64,000 bases of DNA, from assembly GCF_001305675.1 (NCBI RefSeq), contig NZ_CP011853.1:3968001-4032000 (forward strand). The letters are read 5' to 3'. The stretch comes from Gordonia phthalatica. GTDB lineage: Bacteria > Actinomycetota > Actinomycetes > Mycobacteriales > Mycobacteriaceae. The notes under the pieces are model-generated. The model was not told the DNA's origin, ran no database searches, and saw nothing but the letters and a program-made list of their open reading frames with translations. Positions 26,352-35,093 of the stretch are shown in pieces (position 1 is the first letter of the stretch; every line of letters starts with the position of its first letter). A program made the position numbers and the translations under genes.

Positions 26352-26396
26352 GACGCCCAGGATAGTCGACCTGGAACGATCGACCTGCACTGATGG

Positions 26397-26429
26397 GAAC
26401 GCTCGGTCGGTTGGACCGACCGAGCGTTC
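26397..26429 (-). terminator. Hairpin terminator after the siderophore-binding lipoprotein gene
   Basis: GAACGCTCGGTCGG and CCGACCGAGCGTTC form a perfect 14-bp stem with loop TTGGA, 19 bp past the stop at 26449. It also insulates dcd. Confidence 0.88.
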
Positions 26430-26448
26430 ATGGTTCAGCGCGTGGGGA

Positions 26449-27378
26449 CTACCGTTTCTGCACCGTGGGCAGCTGCGGCAGCAGCTTGTCGGCGACCCAC
26501 TTCAGGGTCACCGGATTCGGCATCGACATGGCCTCGCCGAGGCTTCGGTCGACGGTCACGACGTGCTTGTCGCGGACCACCTTGAGCGCCCGGAAGGCGG
26601 CGTCGTTGGTGACTTTCGTGCCGTAGTCGAGGTACACCATGGTGCCGACGTCGCCGAGGATCGCGAGGTTCTCCGTGGACACCTCGGTGTAGAACGCCTT
26701 GCCCGCGAGCTCGTCGATGCGGGGCAGGATCGGGGCGCCGATCGCGTTCATGGTCTGGCCGCGACCGTCCGATGACGCGTACGCGTACAGCGAGCCGTCG
26801 GCCTTCGGCAGCACGACGGCGTTGCCGTAGTAGGCGAGGTCGGGGCGGGACTCGGCGGCCTTCGCGAGTTCGGCCTTCGTCTTCGTGATCAGCGCATCGC
26901 CCTCATCGGCCTTGTTCACGCCCATCGCGATGGCCTTGACCTGCTCCTCCCACGGGACGGTCCACGCCTCGTAGCCTGCGGGACGCTTGACGACGGTCTT
27001 GGCGATCGCCGCGAGCTTCTTGTAGGTGGCGTCGTCGTAGCCGGTGTTGACCGCGACGATGATGTCCGGGCGGCTGGCGGCGATCTTCTCGACGGCCTCG
27101 CTCGACAGCTCGGAGCCGTTGCCGGAGATGAGTGCGGGATCGGAGCTCAGCAGCGGCTTGGACCATTCGCCGACCACCTGGGTCGCGTCCTTGGACCACG
27201 GCGCGACGGCGACCGGTTGGATGCCGAGGCTCAGCAGGGTGTCGACGTCACCGAAGCCGATCGCGGCGACGCGCAGGTCGGTGCCGGAGTCGGTGGAGCC
27301 GTCGGAGCTGCAGGCGGCCAGGCCGACGACGGCGATCGCGGCGGCGAGTACGGAGAGCAGTCGAATGCCCAGGCGCAT
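26449..27378 (-). CDS. Iron-siderophore ABC transporter substrate-binding lipoprotein
   Basis: 309 residues; exported lipoprotein (signal peptide from MRLGIRLLSVLAAAIAVVGL, lipobox LAAC). The mature part is a class III (FepB/FhuD-type) binding protein: LRVAAIGFGDVDTLLSLGIQ, RPDIIVAVNTGYDDATYKKL and the long connecting helix. It should capture a ferric siderophore and hand it to the permease pair encoded divergently. ATG 27378 has CGAGG in front; upstream in-frame starts lack a ribosome site and overlap the promoter. An IdeR/DtxR-like box lies between it and the permease gene. Confidence 0.93.
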   Translation of the reverse strand: MRLGIRLLSVLAAAIAVVGLAACSSDGSTDSGTDLRVAAIGFGDVDTLLSLGIQPVAVAPWSKDATQVVGEWSKPLLSSDPALISGNGSELSSEAVEKIAASRPDIIVAVNTGYDDATYKKLAAIAKTVVKRPAGYEAWTVPWEEQVKAIAMGVNKADEGDALITKTKAELAKAAESRPDLAYYGNAVVLPKADGSLYAYASSDGRGQTMNAIGAPILPRIDELAGKAFYTEVSTENLAILGDVGTMVYLDYGTKVTNDAAFRALKVVRDKHVVTVDRSLGEAMSMPNPVTLKWVADKLLPQLPTVQKR

Positions 27379-27405
27379 GGGGCCTCGTGGAGATGACATG
27401 GTTAA

Positions 27406-27424
27406 TAAGGTTAGCATTACCAAT
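27406..27424. promoter_or_regulatory. IdeR/DtxR-like iron box
   Basis: TAAGGTTAGCATTACCAAT matches the DtxR/IdeR consensus TTAGGTTAGGCTAACCTAA at 13 of 19 positions, including the GGTTAG and ACC half-site cores. It lies between the divergent binding-protein and permease genes, one base before the permease ATG, so iron-bound IdeR would shut off both. Confidence 0.75.
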
Positions 27425-27425
27425 C

Positions 27426-28511
27426 ATGCCCTTGGTTGAGTTGCGGACCGCATCCCCCGGTCACGATAGACGGCCCGGTGCCGCCGTCCGCCGGCGCCGC
27501 GTGTGCGGCCTGTTCGCACTCCTCGTCGCGGTGGCCGCCGCCGCTGTCGCGTCGATCCTGGTCGGTTCCAACATGGTGTCGGCATCGCTGATCTGGGACG
27601 GGCTCTGGCATCCGTTCATCACCGACGGCGTCCCGGCCGATCCGGCGCTCAACGAGGCGGCGATCATCGCCCAGACCGTCCGCGTCCCCCGCACCCTGCT
27701 CGCGGTGATCGTCGGAGCGGCGCTCGGTGTCGCGGGCGCTCTGATGCAGGGCCACACCCGGAATCCGATCGCCGACCCCGGACTGCTCGGTGTGACGCAG
27801 GGCGCCGCCCTGGCCGTCGTGCTGGCGATCTTCGTCGGCGGGATCACCTCACCGATGCAGTACGTGTGGTTCGCCTTCGCGGGCGCCGCGATCGCTTCGG
27901 TGGTGGTGTTCGGTCTGTCGAGCATCGGCGGGGCGACGGCGTCGCCGCTGACCCTGATCCTCGCGGGCACCGGCGTCGCCTTCTTCCTCAGCGCGATGAC
28001 CTCTGCCGTGGCCCTCAGCGACGAGCGATCGCTGGACGCCCTGCGCTTCTGGAACGCGGGGTCGGTGGCCGGCCGCGGGTACGACGTCATCGTCGCGGTG
28101 GTCCCGTTCATCGCCCTCGGACTGATCCTCGCCGTCGCGAACGCACCGGCGCTGAACTTGCTGAACCTGGGCGACGACATCGCCCGCGGGCTCGGCCAGA
28201 ACGTCGACGTCGCCCGCACCGTCGGCATCGTCGCGATCACTCTCCTCGCCGGGGCGGGCACCGCGGCCTGCGGCAGCATCGCGTTCCTCGGTCTGGTGGT
28301 GCCGCACGTCGCGCGGTTCATCACCGGCCCCGATCACCGCTGGTTGATCCCCTACTCCGCGGTCGCGGGCGCATTGATCCTGCTGCTGGCCGACATCGTC
28401 GGCCGCCTGGTCGCCTGGCCGGGCGAGCTGGAGTCCGGCATCGTCGTCTCGCTGGTCGGTGCACCGTGCTTCGTCGCGCTGGTCTGGTGGAAGCGGGCGG
28501 TGCGACTGTGA
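27426..28511 (+). CDS. FecCD-family siderophore ABC permease, first subunit
   Basis: 361 residues, about 9-10 membrane helices. Family blocks: VRVPRTLLAVIVGAALGVAGA, MQGHTRNPIADPGLLGVTQG, LALGTGVAFFL-like segment (LILAGTGVAFFLSAM) and FLGLVVPHVAR with the coupling helix for the ATPase. It forms the heterodimeric membrane channel with the next gene product. The ATG lies 1 bp from the iron box, so the mRNA has a very short leader or starts at another site. Its stop overlaps the next start (GTGA). Confidence 0.93.
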   Translation: MPLVELRTASPGHDRRPGAAVRRRRVCGLFALLVAVAAAAVASILVGSNMVSASLIWDGLWHPFITDGVPADPALNEAAIIAQTVRVPRTLLAVIVGAALGVAGALMQGHTRNPIADPGLLGVTQGAALAVVLAIFVGGITSPMQYVWFAFAGAAIASVVVFGLSSIGGATASPLTLILAGTGVAFFLSAMTSAVALSDERSLDALRFWNAGSVAGRGYDVIVAVVPFIALGLILAVANAPALNLLNLGDDIARGLGQNVDVARTVGIVAITLLAGAGTAACGSIAFLGLVVPHVARFITGPDHRWLIPYSAVAGALILLLADIVGRLVAWPGELESGIVVSLVGAPCFVALVWWKRAVRL

Positions 28512-29611
28512 CCGATCTTCGAGACGCCCCGATGCCTGTCGACCCGGCACCGTCCGAGGCCGTGCCCGCGCTGCCGACCGGAGTACGGATGGGCAGCGAC
28601 GTCAGTTTCGTCTTCCGCCTTCGCCCGGTGCTCGTGACCGCCGTCGCCGCGGCGCTGGCCTTCGTCTGCTTCTGCGCGAGCATCCGGATCGGTGACCTGC
28701 CGATGTCGTTCGGCGACGTCTTGCAGGCACTGGTCGGCGCGGGCGACGAGGTCAACCGGTTCATCGTCAACGACCTCCGCCTGCCCCGCGCCCTGATGGG
28801 TGTCATCGTCGGCGCCGCGCTCGGCATGTCGGGCGCCATCGTGCAGTCCATCTCGCACAACCCGCTCGCCAGTCCAGATCTCCTCGGGATCAGTTCCGGT
28901 GCCGGCGTCGCCGCAGTCTTCCTGATCACCGCCGGCGGCACCGCGGCCGGACTCTCGCGCTACGGCCTGCCCGCGGCCGCCCTCGCCGGCGGTCTGGTGA
29001 CCGGCGCCATCGTCTACGTCCTCGCCGCGCGCGGCGGCATGGACGGCATCCGCCTGATCCTCATCGGTGTCGCCGTCAACGCGCTCATGCACGCCGTCAT
29101 CACCTGGATGCTGGTGCGCGCCGACATGCGCGACGTCGGCGCCGCCAAGACCTGGCTCGTCGGTTCGCTCGACGCGCGGACATGGGATCAAATCGTCGGG
29201 GTGGGCGCCGTCGCCGCGGTCGCGGCGATGATCGCCCTCGGCGCGTCGTTCGCATTGCGCGCCGTGCAGCTCGGCGACGACGTGGCCCGCGGCCTCGGTG
29301 TCGGCATCGGTCGTACTCGAGCCGTGCTGTTGATCGCGGCCGTGGTGCTGGCCGCCGTGTCGGTGGCCGGAGCCGGGCCGATCGCGTTCGTCGCCTTCGT
29401 CTGCCCGCAGGTCGCCCTGCGCCTGACCGGACTGTCGTCGCCGCCCCTGGTGTCGTCTGCGGTGATCGGCGCGGCGATGCTGTCGGGCGCAGACCTCCTC
29501 ACCCGCACGCTGCTGCCCGACTATCTGCCCGTCGGGATCGTGACGTCCGCGGTCGGCGGCCCGTTCCTCGTGTACCTGCTCGTCCGCCAGAATCTGAAGG
29601 GGAAGCGATGA
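28508..29611 (+). CDS. FecCD-family siderophore ABC permease, second subunit
   Basis: 367 residues beginning at GTG 28508, which overlaps the previous stop by four bases. A ~35-residue cytosolic N-terminus precedes about 10 helices, with LRLPRALMGVIVGAALGMSG, SHNPLASPDLLGISSGAG and FVAFVCPQVALRL as FecCD signatures. It pairs with the upstream permease. The stop overlaps the ATPase start (ATGA), so all three are translationally coupled. Confidence 0.93.
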   Translation: MTDLRDAPMPVDPAPSEAVPALPTGVRMGSDVSFVFRLRPVLVTAVAAALAFVCFCASIRIGDLPMSFGDVLQALVGAGDEVNRFIVNDLRLPRALMGVIVGAALGMSGAIVQSISHNPLASPDLLGISSGAGVAAVFLITAGGTAAGLSRYGLPAAALAGGLVTGAIVYVLAARGGMDGIRLILIGVAVNALMHAVITWMLVRADMRDVGAAKTWLVGSLDARTWDQIVGVGAVAAVAAMIALGASFALRAVQLGDDVARGLGVGIGRTRAVLLIAAVVLAAVSVAGAGPIAFVAFVCPQVALRLTGLSSPPLVSSAVIGAAMLSGADLLTRTLLPDYLPVGIVTSAVGGPFLVYLLVRQNLKGKR

Positions 29612-30429
29612 CCCACACGCTCACCGGCATCGGTGCCGACTCTCGCCTCGGTGCCCGTGCCATCGACGCCGGGTACAGCGGCGCCCCGATCATCTCCGGG
29701 CTCGACCTCGACCTGCCCACCGGAGTCGTCACGACGATCATCGGGCCCAACGGTTGCGGCAAGTCGACGCTCCTGCGAGCCCTCGCCCGGCTGCTGAAAC
29801 CGACGTCCGGGTCGGTGATCCTCGACGGCCGAGACATCGCCGAGTACCGGACCAAGGAGGTCGCGACCAAGCTGGGCCTGTTGCCGCAGTCGCCGGTCGC
29901 ACCCGAGGGGCTGACCGTCGCCGATCTCGTCGCGCGCGGCAGACATCCGCATCAGAGTTGGATCAGCCAGTGGTCGTCAAGCGATCAGGACGTGGTCGAC
30001 GCCGTGCTCCGGAAGACCGGGATCCGCGACCTCGCCGACCGCACCGTCGACTCCCTCTCCGGCGGTCAGCGGCAGCGGGTGTGGATCTCGATGACCCTCG
30101 CGCAGGGCACCGACCTGCTCCTCCTGGACGAGCCGACCACTTTCCTCGACCTGGCGCACGCCCTCGACGTCTTGGATCTGGTCGACGACCTCCACGAGGA
30201 GGGCCGCACCATCGTGATGGTCCTGCACGACCTCAACCTCGCCGTCCGCTACAGCGACAACCTGGTCGCGATGAAGGACGGCGCCGTGATCGCGCAGGGC
30301 GCTCCCGCCGAGATCCTGACCGAGGACCTGCTGTTCGACGTCTTCGGCCTCCGCTCCCGCGTCGTCGACGACCCCGTCAGCGACCGCCCGATGATCGTCC
30401 CGATCGGCCGGAACAAGACGACCCTCTGA
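29608..30429 (+). CDS. Siderophore ABC transporter ATP-binding protein (FepC type)
   Basis: 273 residues. Walker A GPNGCGKST, Q-loop LLPQSP, ABC signature LSGGQRQRVW, Walker B LLLLDEPTTFLD and switch His in VLHDLN. It drives import through the two FecCD permeases. The RLGARAIDAGYSGAPIISGL start and length are those of FepC/FhuC proteins. Last gene of the iron-regulated transcript. Confidence 0.95.
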   Translation: MTHTLTGIGADSRLGARAIDAGYSGAPIISGLDLDLPTGVVTTIIGPNGCGKSTLLRALARLLKPTSGSVILDGRDIAEYRTKEVATKLGLLPQSPVAPEGLTVADLVARGRHPHQSWISQWSSSDQDVVDAVLRKTGIRDLADRTVDSLSGGQRQRVWISMTLAQGTDLLLLDEPTTFLDLAHALDVLDLVDDLHEEGRTIVMVLHDLNLAVRYSDNLVAMKDGAVIAQGAPAEILTEDLLFDVFGLRSRVVDDPVSDRPMIVPIGRNKTTL

Positions 30430-30444
30430 TCGCCCTCGCGGGAC

Positions 30445-30984
30445 TCACCTCACGGGCGCGGGATAGGTCACTCCGCCGGCCTGGCCGACGACGGCGCCCG
30501 CACTCAGCTCCGCGGCGTCGGTGTGTCCCACACCCACGATGTGGGCGACGGTTTCTCCGTGTGCGAGCAGGTGGTCGGCGATGATCCGCCGATGGCATCG
30601 CCACCACACGGCCTCCGCGCACATGATCGCCGTGCGTCCGCGGTCGGCGTCATCCCTCAATGACGCCAGGGCCTCGGCGAATTCGTCGGAGAGCGCGTGA
30701 TCGGCGTAATTGTGGAAGCTCCGGTTCTGCCACCACGCGTTCACCTCGAACGGCACGTCCTTGCTGACCGGCCGTCGCCCCGTCAGGCCGGCCGCACGGC
30801 GGAAGCCGATCCCCGCCGCATCGAGCACCGCGGCCAAGGCATCCGCGTTGAACTGCGGATATCGGTTCGAGCCCGGCAGGCGTCGGACGTCGACGACCAT
30901 CGTGATCTGCGACTCCCGCAGCAGGCCGAGGAACTCCGCGATCTCCCGGTTCGAGTGGCCGATGGTGAAGAAGGGTTCCCGCAT
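30445..30984 (-). CDS. DUF488 family protein
   Basis: About 179 residues. TIGHSNREIAEFLGLLRESQ opens the domain; VVDVRRLPGSNRYPQFN and the late motif IMCAEAVWWRCHRRIIADHL (the CxE...CHR hallmark of DUF488) are both present. Biochemical role unknown; the conserved Cys/His suggest metal or nucleotide chemistry, and DUF488 proteins often sit with DNA or RNA repair genes. Here the divergent neighbour is an alkyltransferase-like DNA-repair protein. ATG 30984 has GGAGGGTGGGAG upstream. Confidence 0.88.
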   Translation of the reverse strand: MREPFFTIGHSNREIAEFLGLLRESQITMVVDVRRLPGSNRYPQFNADALAAVLDAAGIGFRRAAGLTGRRPVSKDVPFEVNAWWQNRSFHNYADHALSDEFAEALASLRDDADRGRTAIMCAEAVWWRCHRRIIADHLLAHGETVAHIVGVGHTDAAELSAGAVVGQAGGVTYPAPVR

Positions 30985-31075
30985 GACTCCCACCCTCCTC
31001 TCCCCGACGGCGGCCATCCGCATCAGGCGGACAATGGACGACGCAACAAGAGATTTCAAGCGGAAGGGTCCACCC

Positions 31076-31360
31076 ATGTCCGAACTGAACGACGCCGTGT
31101 GTCGAGTCCTGCAGATGATCGAGCCGGGACATGTCGCGACCTACGGCGACGTCGGCAAGCAGGTGGGCGTCTTCCCGCGGCAGGCCGGTCGCGAGGTGGC
31201 CCGCGTCCCCGACGATGTCCCGTGGTGGCGAGTGGTCAGCGCCAACGGCACCATCGCCACCTGCCACGAGGGCACCGCGCCCGGCCTGCTGATCGGCGAG
31301 GGCGTGCCGATGAAGAACGGTCGCGCGGACCTGTCCCGCGCGCGGCAGGAGTGGAGTTGA
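31076..31360 (+). CDS. Alkyltransferase-like protein (ATL), MGMT family without catalytic Cys
   Basis: 94 residues, only the DNA-binding domain of O6-alkylguanine-DNA methyltransferase. GHVATYGDVGKQVG carries the Tyr and helix-turn-helix; the active-site motif that is PCHRV in MGMT reads PWWRVV, so the acceptor Cys is replaced by Trp. ATL proteins bind O6-alkylguanine, flip the base and recruit nucleotide-excision repair rather than repair it themselves. Divergent from DUF488. Confidence 0.9.
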   Translation: MSELNDAVCRVLQMIEPGHVATYGDVGKQVGVFPRQAGREVARVPDDVPWWRVVSANGTIATCHEGTAPGLLIGEGVPMKNGRADLSRARQEWS

Positions 31361-31367
31361 TCGGTCT

Positions 31368-31410
31368 CCACCGTTGATTCGGGGTACCAGGCGACAACAA
31401 TCAACGGTGG
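31368..31410. repeat. 12-bp perfect inverted repeat between ATL and phospholipase D genes
   Basis: CCACCGTTGATT (31368-31379) and AATCAACGGTGG (31399-31410), 19 nt apart, start 8 bp after the ATL stop. It could be the ATL terminator or an operator for the next gene 45 bp downstream; the wide loop is atypical of a terminator. Confidence 0.55.
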
Positions 31411-31454
31411 AAAACTAATCTGGCTCCGATTCGGTCGACAGCACAGGGGGCTCG

Positions 31455-32951
31455 ATGGAGAACATGAGTGGGATCGTCGTCGCGGGAGACACGTGCCGAC
31501 GCAAGGGGCAGGCCGATCGGCTGTCGGTGATCATCGACGCCGCCGCGTATTTCCAGCACGCGAAGGCCGCACTGCTGCAGGCGCGGCACCGGGTGATGCT
31601 GATCGGGTGGGAGGTCGACTCGCGGATCCGGCTGGATCCGGCCTCCGACGATCCCGGCGTGCCCGACGTGCTGGGCGACCTGCTGCCCTGGCTCACCCGG
31701 ACCCGGCCGGATCTGGAGATCTACGTCCTCCGGTGGAGCACCGGCGTGTGGACCGGCCTCTCCCGCGGGCTCCTGCCACCGGTTCTGCAGGATCTCCTCA
31801 CCGGCGACCGCCTGCACTACCGGATCGATTCCGCGCACCCCTTCTCCTCCGCACATCACCAGAAGATCGTGGTGATCGACGACGGGTTCGCGTTCTGCGG
31901 CGGCATCGACATGACGGTCGACCGGTGGGACACCTCCGACCATCTCTCGGCGAACCCCGAGCGGGTGAATCCCGACGGCGAGCCGTTCGGCCCGTGGCAC
32001 GACGCGACGCTCGCCGTGAGCGGTGATGCCGCCCGGATCGTCGCCGAGGTGGCTCGCGACCGATGGGAGACGGCGACCGGCGACCGGCTGCCGCCGCTCG
32101 AGACCGGGGACGAGGACGTGTGGCCGTCGGACCTGGACATCGATTTCAGCGACTGCGTCGTCGGGGTGGCGCGAACGCTTCCGGAGTACGACGGACGCAG
32201 CGAGGTCCGGGAGATCAAGCACCTCTACCTCGCGGCGATCGCTGCGGCCCGAGATCACCTCTACATCGAGAGCCAGTACCTCGCCTCGCGAGACATCGCA
32301 GAGGCCCTAGCCGTGAGACTCGCCGAACCGGACGGGCCGGAGATCGTCGTCGTGCTGCCGCGGCATGCGGACGGGCAGGTGGAGCGCCGGTCGATGGACG
32401 GTGCGCGGCACCGCCTGCTCCGGTTGATCTGGCACGCGGACGTCCACGACCGTTTCCACGCGTACTTCCCGGTCACCGCCGAGTCGGAGGACATCTACGT
32501 CCACGCGAAGGTGTTGATCGTCGATGATCGACTGCTGCGCATCGGCTCGTCGAATCTGAACAACCGATCACTCGGCTTCGACAGCGAATGCGACGTGGTC
32601 CTCGACGCCGCCGACAATCCCGAGCAAGCCGATCAGATCGTCGGCACGATCCGTCGGATCAGGACCCGCTTGATCGCCGAGCACGTCGGCACCACCGTCG
32701 ACGAGCTCGACGCCGCCGTCACCGCGACCGGCTCGATCGCCGGCGGCATCGACGCGTTGAGCGGCAAGGGACGGGGTCTACGCCTGTTCGATCGCGAGGT
32801 CGTGAAGGACGAGGACTCGGTGCTGGCCGAGGACGAGCTGATCGACCCCGAGAGCGTGTCGTCGACCGGCCTCTCCCGGCTGCAACGCGAGCTCCTGCGC
32901 CGGGCGGGCCACGTCGGGCTGACCGTGCGGCGCCGGCTGCAGCGCAGCTGA
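31455..32951 (+). CDS. Phospholipase D-superfamily protein (cardiolipin synthase-like)
   Basis: 498 residues with two HKD repeats: HHQKIVVIDDGFAFCGGID near residue 135 and HAKVLIVDDRLLRIGSSNLN near residue 350. The IDMTVDRWDT and SECDVVL segments fit the family. These enzymes hydrolyse or transfer phosphatidyl groups; no membrane helix is seen, so it is a soluble or peripheral phospholipase D rather than a classical membrane-bound cardiolipin synthase. A ~75-residue charged C-terminus follows the second repeat. AGGGGG precedes the ATG. Confidence 0.92.
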   Translation: MENMSGIVVAGDTCRRKGQADRLSVIIDAAAYFQHAKAALLQARHRVMLIGWEVDSRIRLDPASDDPGVPDVLGDLLPWLTRTRPDLEIYVLRWSTGVWTGLSRGLLPPVLQDLLTGDRLHYRIDSAHPFSSAHHQKIVVIDDGFAFCGGIDMTVDRWDTSDHLSANPERVNPDGEPFGPWHDATLAVSGDAARIVAEVARDRWETATGDRLPPLETGDEDVWPSDLDIDFSDCVVGVARTLPEYDGRSEVREIKHLYLAAIAAARDHLYIESQYLASRDIAEALAVRLAEPDGPEIVVVLPRHADGQVERRSMDGARHRLLRLIWHADVHDRFHAYFPVTAESEDIYVHAKVLIVDDRLLRIGSSNLNNRSLGFDSECDVVLDAADNPEQADQIVGTIRRIRTRLIAEHVGTTVDELDAAVTATGSIAGGIDALSGKGRGLRLFDREVVKDEDSVLAEDELIDPESVSSTGLSRLQRELLRRAGHVGLTVRRRLQRS

Positions 32952-33098
32952 CCGCGGTGCGGCCGTGCCCCTAAGCTTGTCGAGTGCCGCCTGCGAGCGG
33001 AGCGAGCACGCGGCGTATCGAGCCGACCGGAACTTTCGCTGATACAGCACAGTTTTCATTGAATCCTGCGCGGTCCAGGGAAACCCGCCGAAGCGAAC

Positions 33099-33350
33099 CT
33101 AGGCCGCGTAATACGGACCAGCTTCCGCCGGATCGAGGTCCGACGCGTCGCCGTAGCCCGCGGCGATCAGATCGAAGGCGTCGAACTCTTCGTGGTCGAA
33201 CGGTCCCGCGGTCTTGGTGTATGCCAACCCGAGGCTGGTGTAGAACACCGTTCCGACGGTGATCGCATCGATGTCGGTCCATGCCGGAGTGCGCGAGGCG
33301 ACTTGATCCGGGTCGATGACCGGCGGGACGAGATGGGCTGTGATCGACAT
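33099..33350 (-). CDS. Small hypothetical protein
   Basis: 83 residues, MSITAHLVPPVIDPDQVASR..., acidic C-terminal half (FDHEEFDAFDLIAAGYGDAS, ending DLDPAEAGPYYAA). The ribosome site AGAGGAACC lies 3 bp before the ATG, which supports the start over longer in-frame ones. No signal, membrane segment or recognised family. Confidence 0.65.
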   Translation of the reverse strand: MSITAHLVPPVIDPDQVASRTPAWTDIDAITVGTVFYTSLGLAYTKTAGPFDHEEFDAFDLIAAGYGDASDLDPAEAGPYYAA

Positions 33351-33553
33351 CAGGTTCCTCTCCCTACGCGTCTGCGGGAGGACCCCGCGTGACGCCCTGA
33401 TGTGAACTGTGACACAGATTTCATGTCGGTGGTGGCACCGACGCGCGAAGCAGCACACAAAGGTTCAGGCCGTGCGACAGGTGAAGATTCCGGACGAGAA
33501 TCGGACGAGCTGACTTCGGTCGCCACAGAAGAGCAGTGCACCAACAATTTTCG

Positions 33554-33627
33554 TGGAGCCGGTGACGAGAATCGAACTCGCAATTTCACCTTGGGAAGGT
33601 GACGTGTTGCCACTACACCACACCGGC
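33554..33627 (-). tRNA. tRNA-Gly, anticodon CCC
   Basis: On the minus strand GCCGGTG pairs with CACCGGC as acceptor stem. The D-arm is GTGT...ACAC, the anticodon arm TCACC-TTCCCAA-GGTGA, and the T-arm GCGAG-TTCGATT-CTCGT. T and an encoded CCA end the 3' side. The loop places CCC at 34-36, which reads GGG codons. The gene-free stretches around it (33351-33553 and 33628-33755) show only a small TCGGTG/CACCGA hairpin near 33426 and no ORF with start signals. Confidence 0.93.
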
Positions 33628-33755
33628 ATCGCGAGAGAGTCTCGCGCACTGAAACATTAGCAAACAGGGTGAGCCAGTCGGCGATCGAGGGACCGACACG
33701 TGCGACAAACGCCAAACCGTCGTACGAACGAATGAATGAGACTAGCGTCACAGTC

Positions 33756-35090
33756 ATGCTCGGAGTCTCCGCCGGTTGTCGCGGTGCCCCGTCGCGAATC
33801 AAGGGGGCTGTCGGACTCGTCGTGCTCGCGCTCGTCGCGGCACTGGCCACGGCGATCGCACCGGCAGCCGACGCGAAACCGTCGTCTCCGCTGCCGAACG
33901 ACTTCCTGTGGGGTGTCGCGTCGTCCGGATTCCAATCCGAGGGGAGCTCACCGGACAGTAATTGGACGCGCTACATCGCCCGCGGGAAGACCGACGACAG
34001 GATCGGCACCTCGGTCGACTTCCGGCACCGCTACGCCTCCGACATCGCCCTCGCGAAACAGTTGGGCGCCAAGGTCTACCGCGTCGGGATCGAGTGGGCG
34101 CGGATCGAGAAGGCACCCGGGAAGCTCGACGTCCGCGAGCTCGACTACTACGACTCCCTGGTGAAGGCCATCGTCAACGCGGGCATGCGGCCGATGATCA
34201 CCCTGGACCACTGGGTGTATCCGGGCTGGATCGCGGCGCTCGGCGGCTGGAAGGACTCCCGCACGCTGGAGACGTGGCTGACCCACAATCAGCTGGTCGT
34301 CGAGCGGTTCGCGAAATACCACCCGCTGTGGATCACCATCAACGAGCCGAGCGCATATGTCTTGAAGGAGGTGCAGTTCGGCGGTCTGGCGGCCAGGGAC
34401 GCGCCGCTCATGTTCGACCGGCTGGTTCAGGCGCACAAGGCGATCTACCGGTTCATCCACCGAAAGGATCCGGGCGCTCAAGTCAGTTCCAACGTCGCGT
34501 ACGTGCCGACCGCGGAACCGGTGCTCGACCGGCAGTTCCTCGACCGAGTGCGGAATCAGCTCGACTACGTGGGGCTGGACTATTACTACTCGATCTCCCC
34601 GACCGATCTGACCGCCCTGTTCGCCGCCACCGGCGAGTTCTGGAAGGCGTCGGTGGCCGCGGACGGAATCTTCTACGCCCTGCGCGACATGAGCCGACGG
34701 TTCCCCGGCAAGCCGTTGTACGTCGTCGAATCCGGGATGGCGACGAAGAACGGGCACCTGCGGCCCGACCGCTATCGTCGCGCCGACCACCTGCGCGACC
34801 TCGTCTACTGGGTGCAGAAGGCCCGCCGCACCGGCATCCCCGTGATCGGCATGAACTACTGGAGTCTCACCGACAACTACGAATGGGGCAGCTACACACC
34901 GCGGTTCGGTCTCTACACGGTCGACGTGAAGACCGATCCGACGCTGCGGCGCAAGCCCACAGCGGCCGTGGCCGCCTTCCGGAAGATCATCGCCGACAAC
35001 GGCGTCGGGCGCAGTTACCGACCGACGCGGCCCGCGGCGTTCTGCTCGCTCGCGGCCGCGCCGCTCAGTTGCCTGCAGCCGGCACCGTAG
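33756..35090 (+). CDS. Secreted glycoside hydrolase family 1 enzyme
   Basis: About 444 residues. An N-terminal signal sequence (GLVVLALVAALATAIAPAADA) implies export, which is unusual for GH1. The (beta/alpha)8 barrel shows NDFLWGVASSGFQSEG at the start, the acid/base Glu in ITINEPSAY, DYVGLDYYYSIS, the nucleophile Glu in YVVESGMAT (the GH1 ITENG motif in a variant form) and MNYWSLTDNYEW. Beta-glucosidase or related activity is likely; the substrate is unknown. ATG 33756 was chosen from the signal peptide; ATG 33732 is also in frame. Confidence 0.88.
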   Translation: MLGVSAGCRGAPSRIKGAVGLVVLALVAALATAIAPAADAKPSSPLPNDFLWGVASSGFQSEGSSPDSNWTRYIARGKTDDRIGTSVDFRHRYASDIALAKQLGAKVYRVGIEWARIEKAPGKLDVRELDYYDSLVKAIVNAGMRPMITLDHWVYPGWIAALGGWKDSRTLETWLTHNQLVVERFAKYHPLWITINEPSAYVLKEVQFGGLAARDAPLMFDRLVQAHKAIYRFIHRKDPGAQVSSNVAYVPTAEPVLDRQFLDRVRNQLDYVGLDYYYSISPTDLTALFAATGEFWKASVAADGIFYALRDMSRRFPGKPLYVVESGMATKNGHLRPDRYRRADHLRDLVYWVQKARRTGIPVIGMNYWSLTDNYEWGSYTPRFGLYTVDVKTDPTLRRKPTAAVAAFRKIIADNGVGRSYRPTRPAAFCSLAAAPLSCLQPAP

Positions 35091-35093
35091 GGG

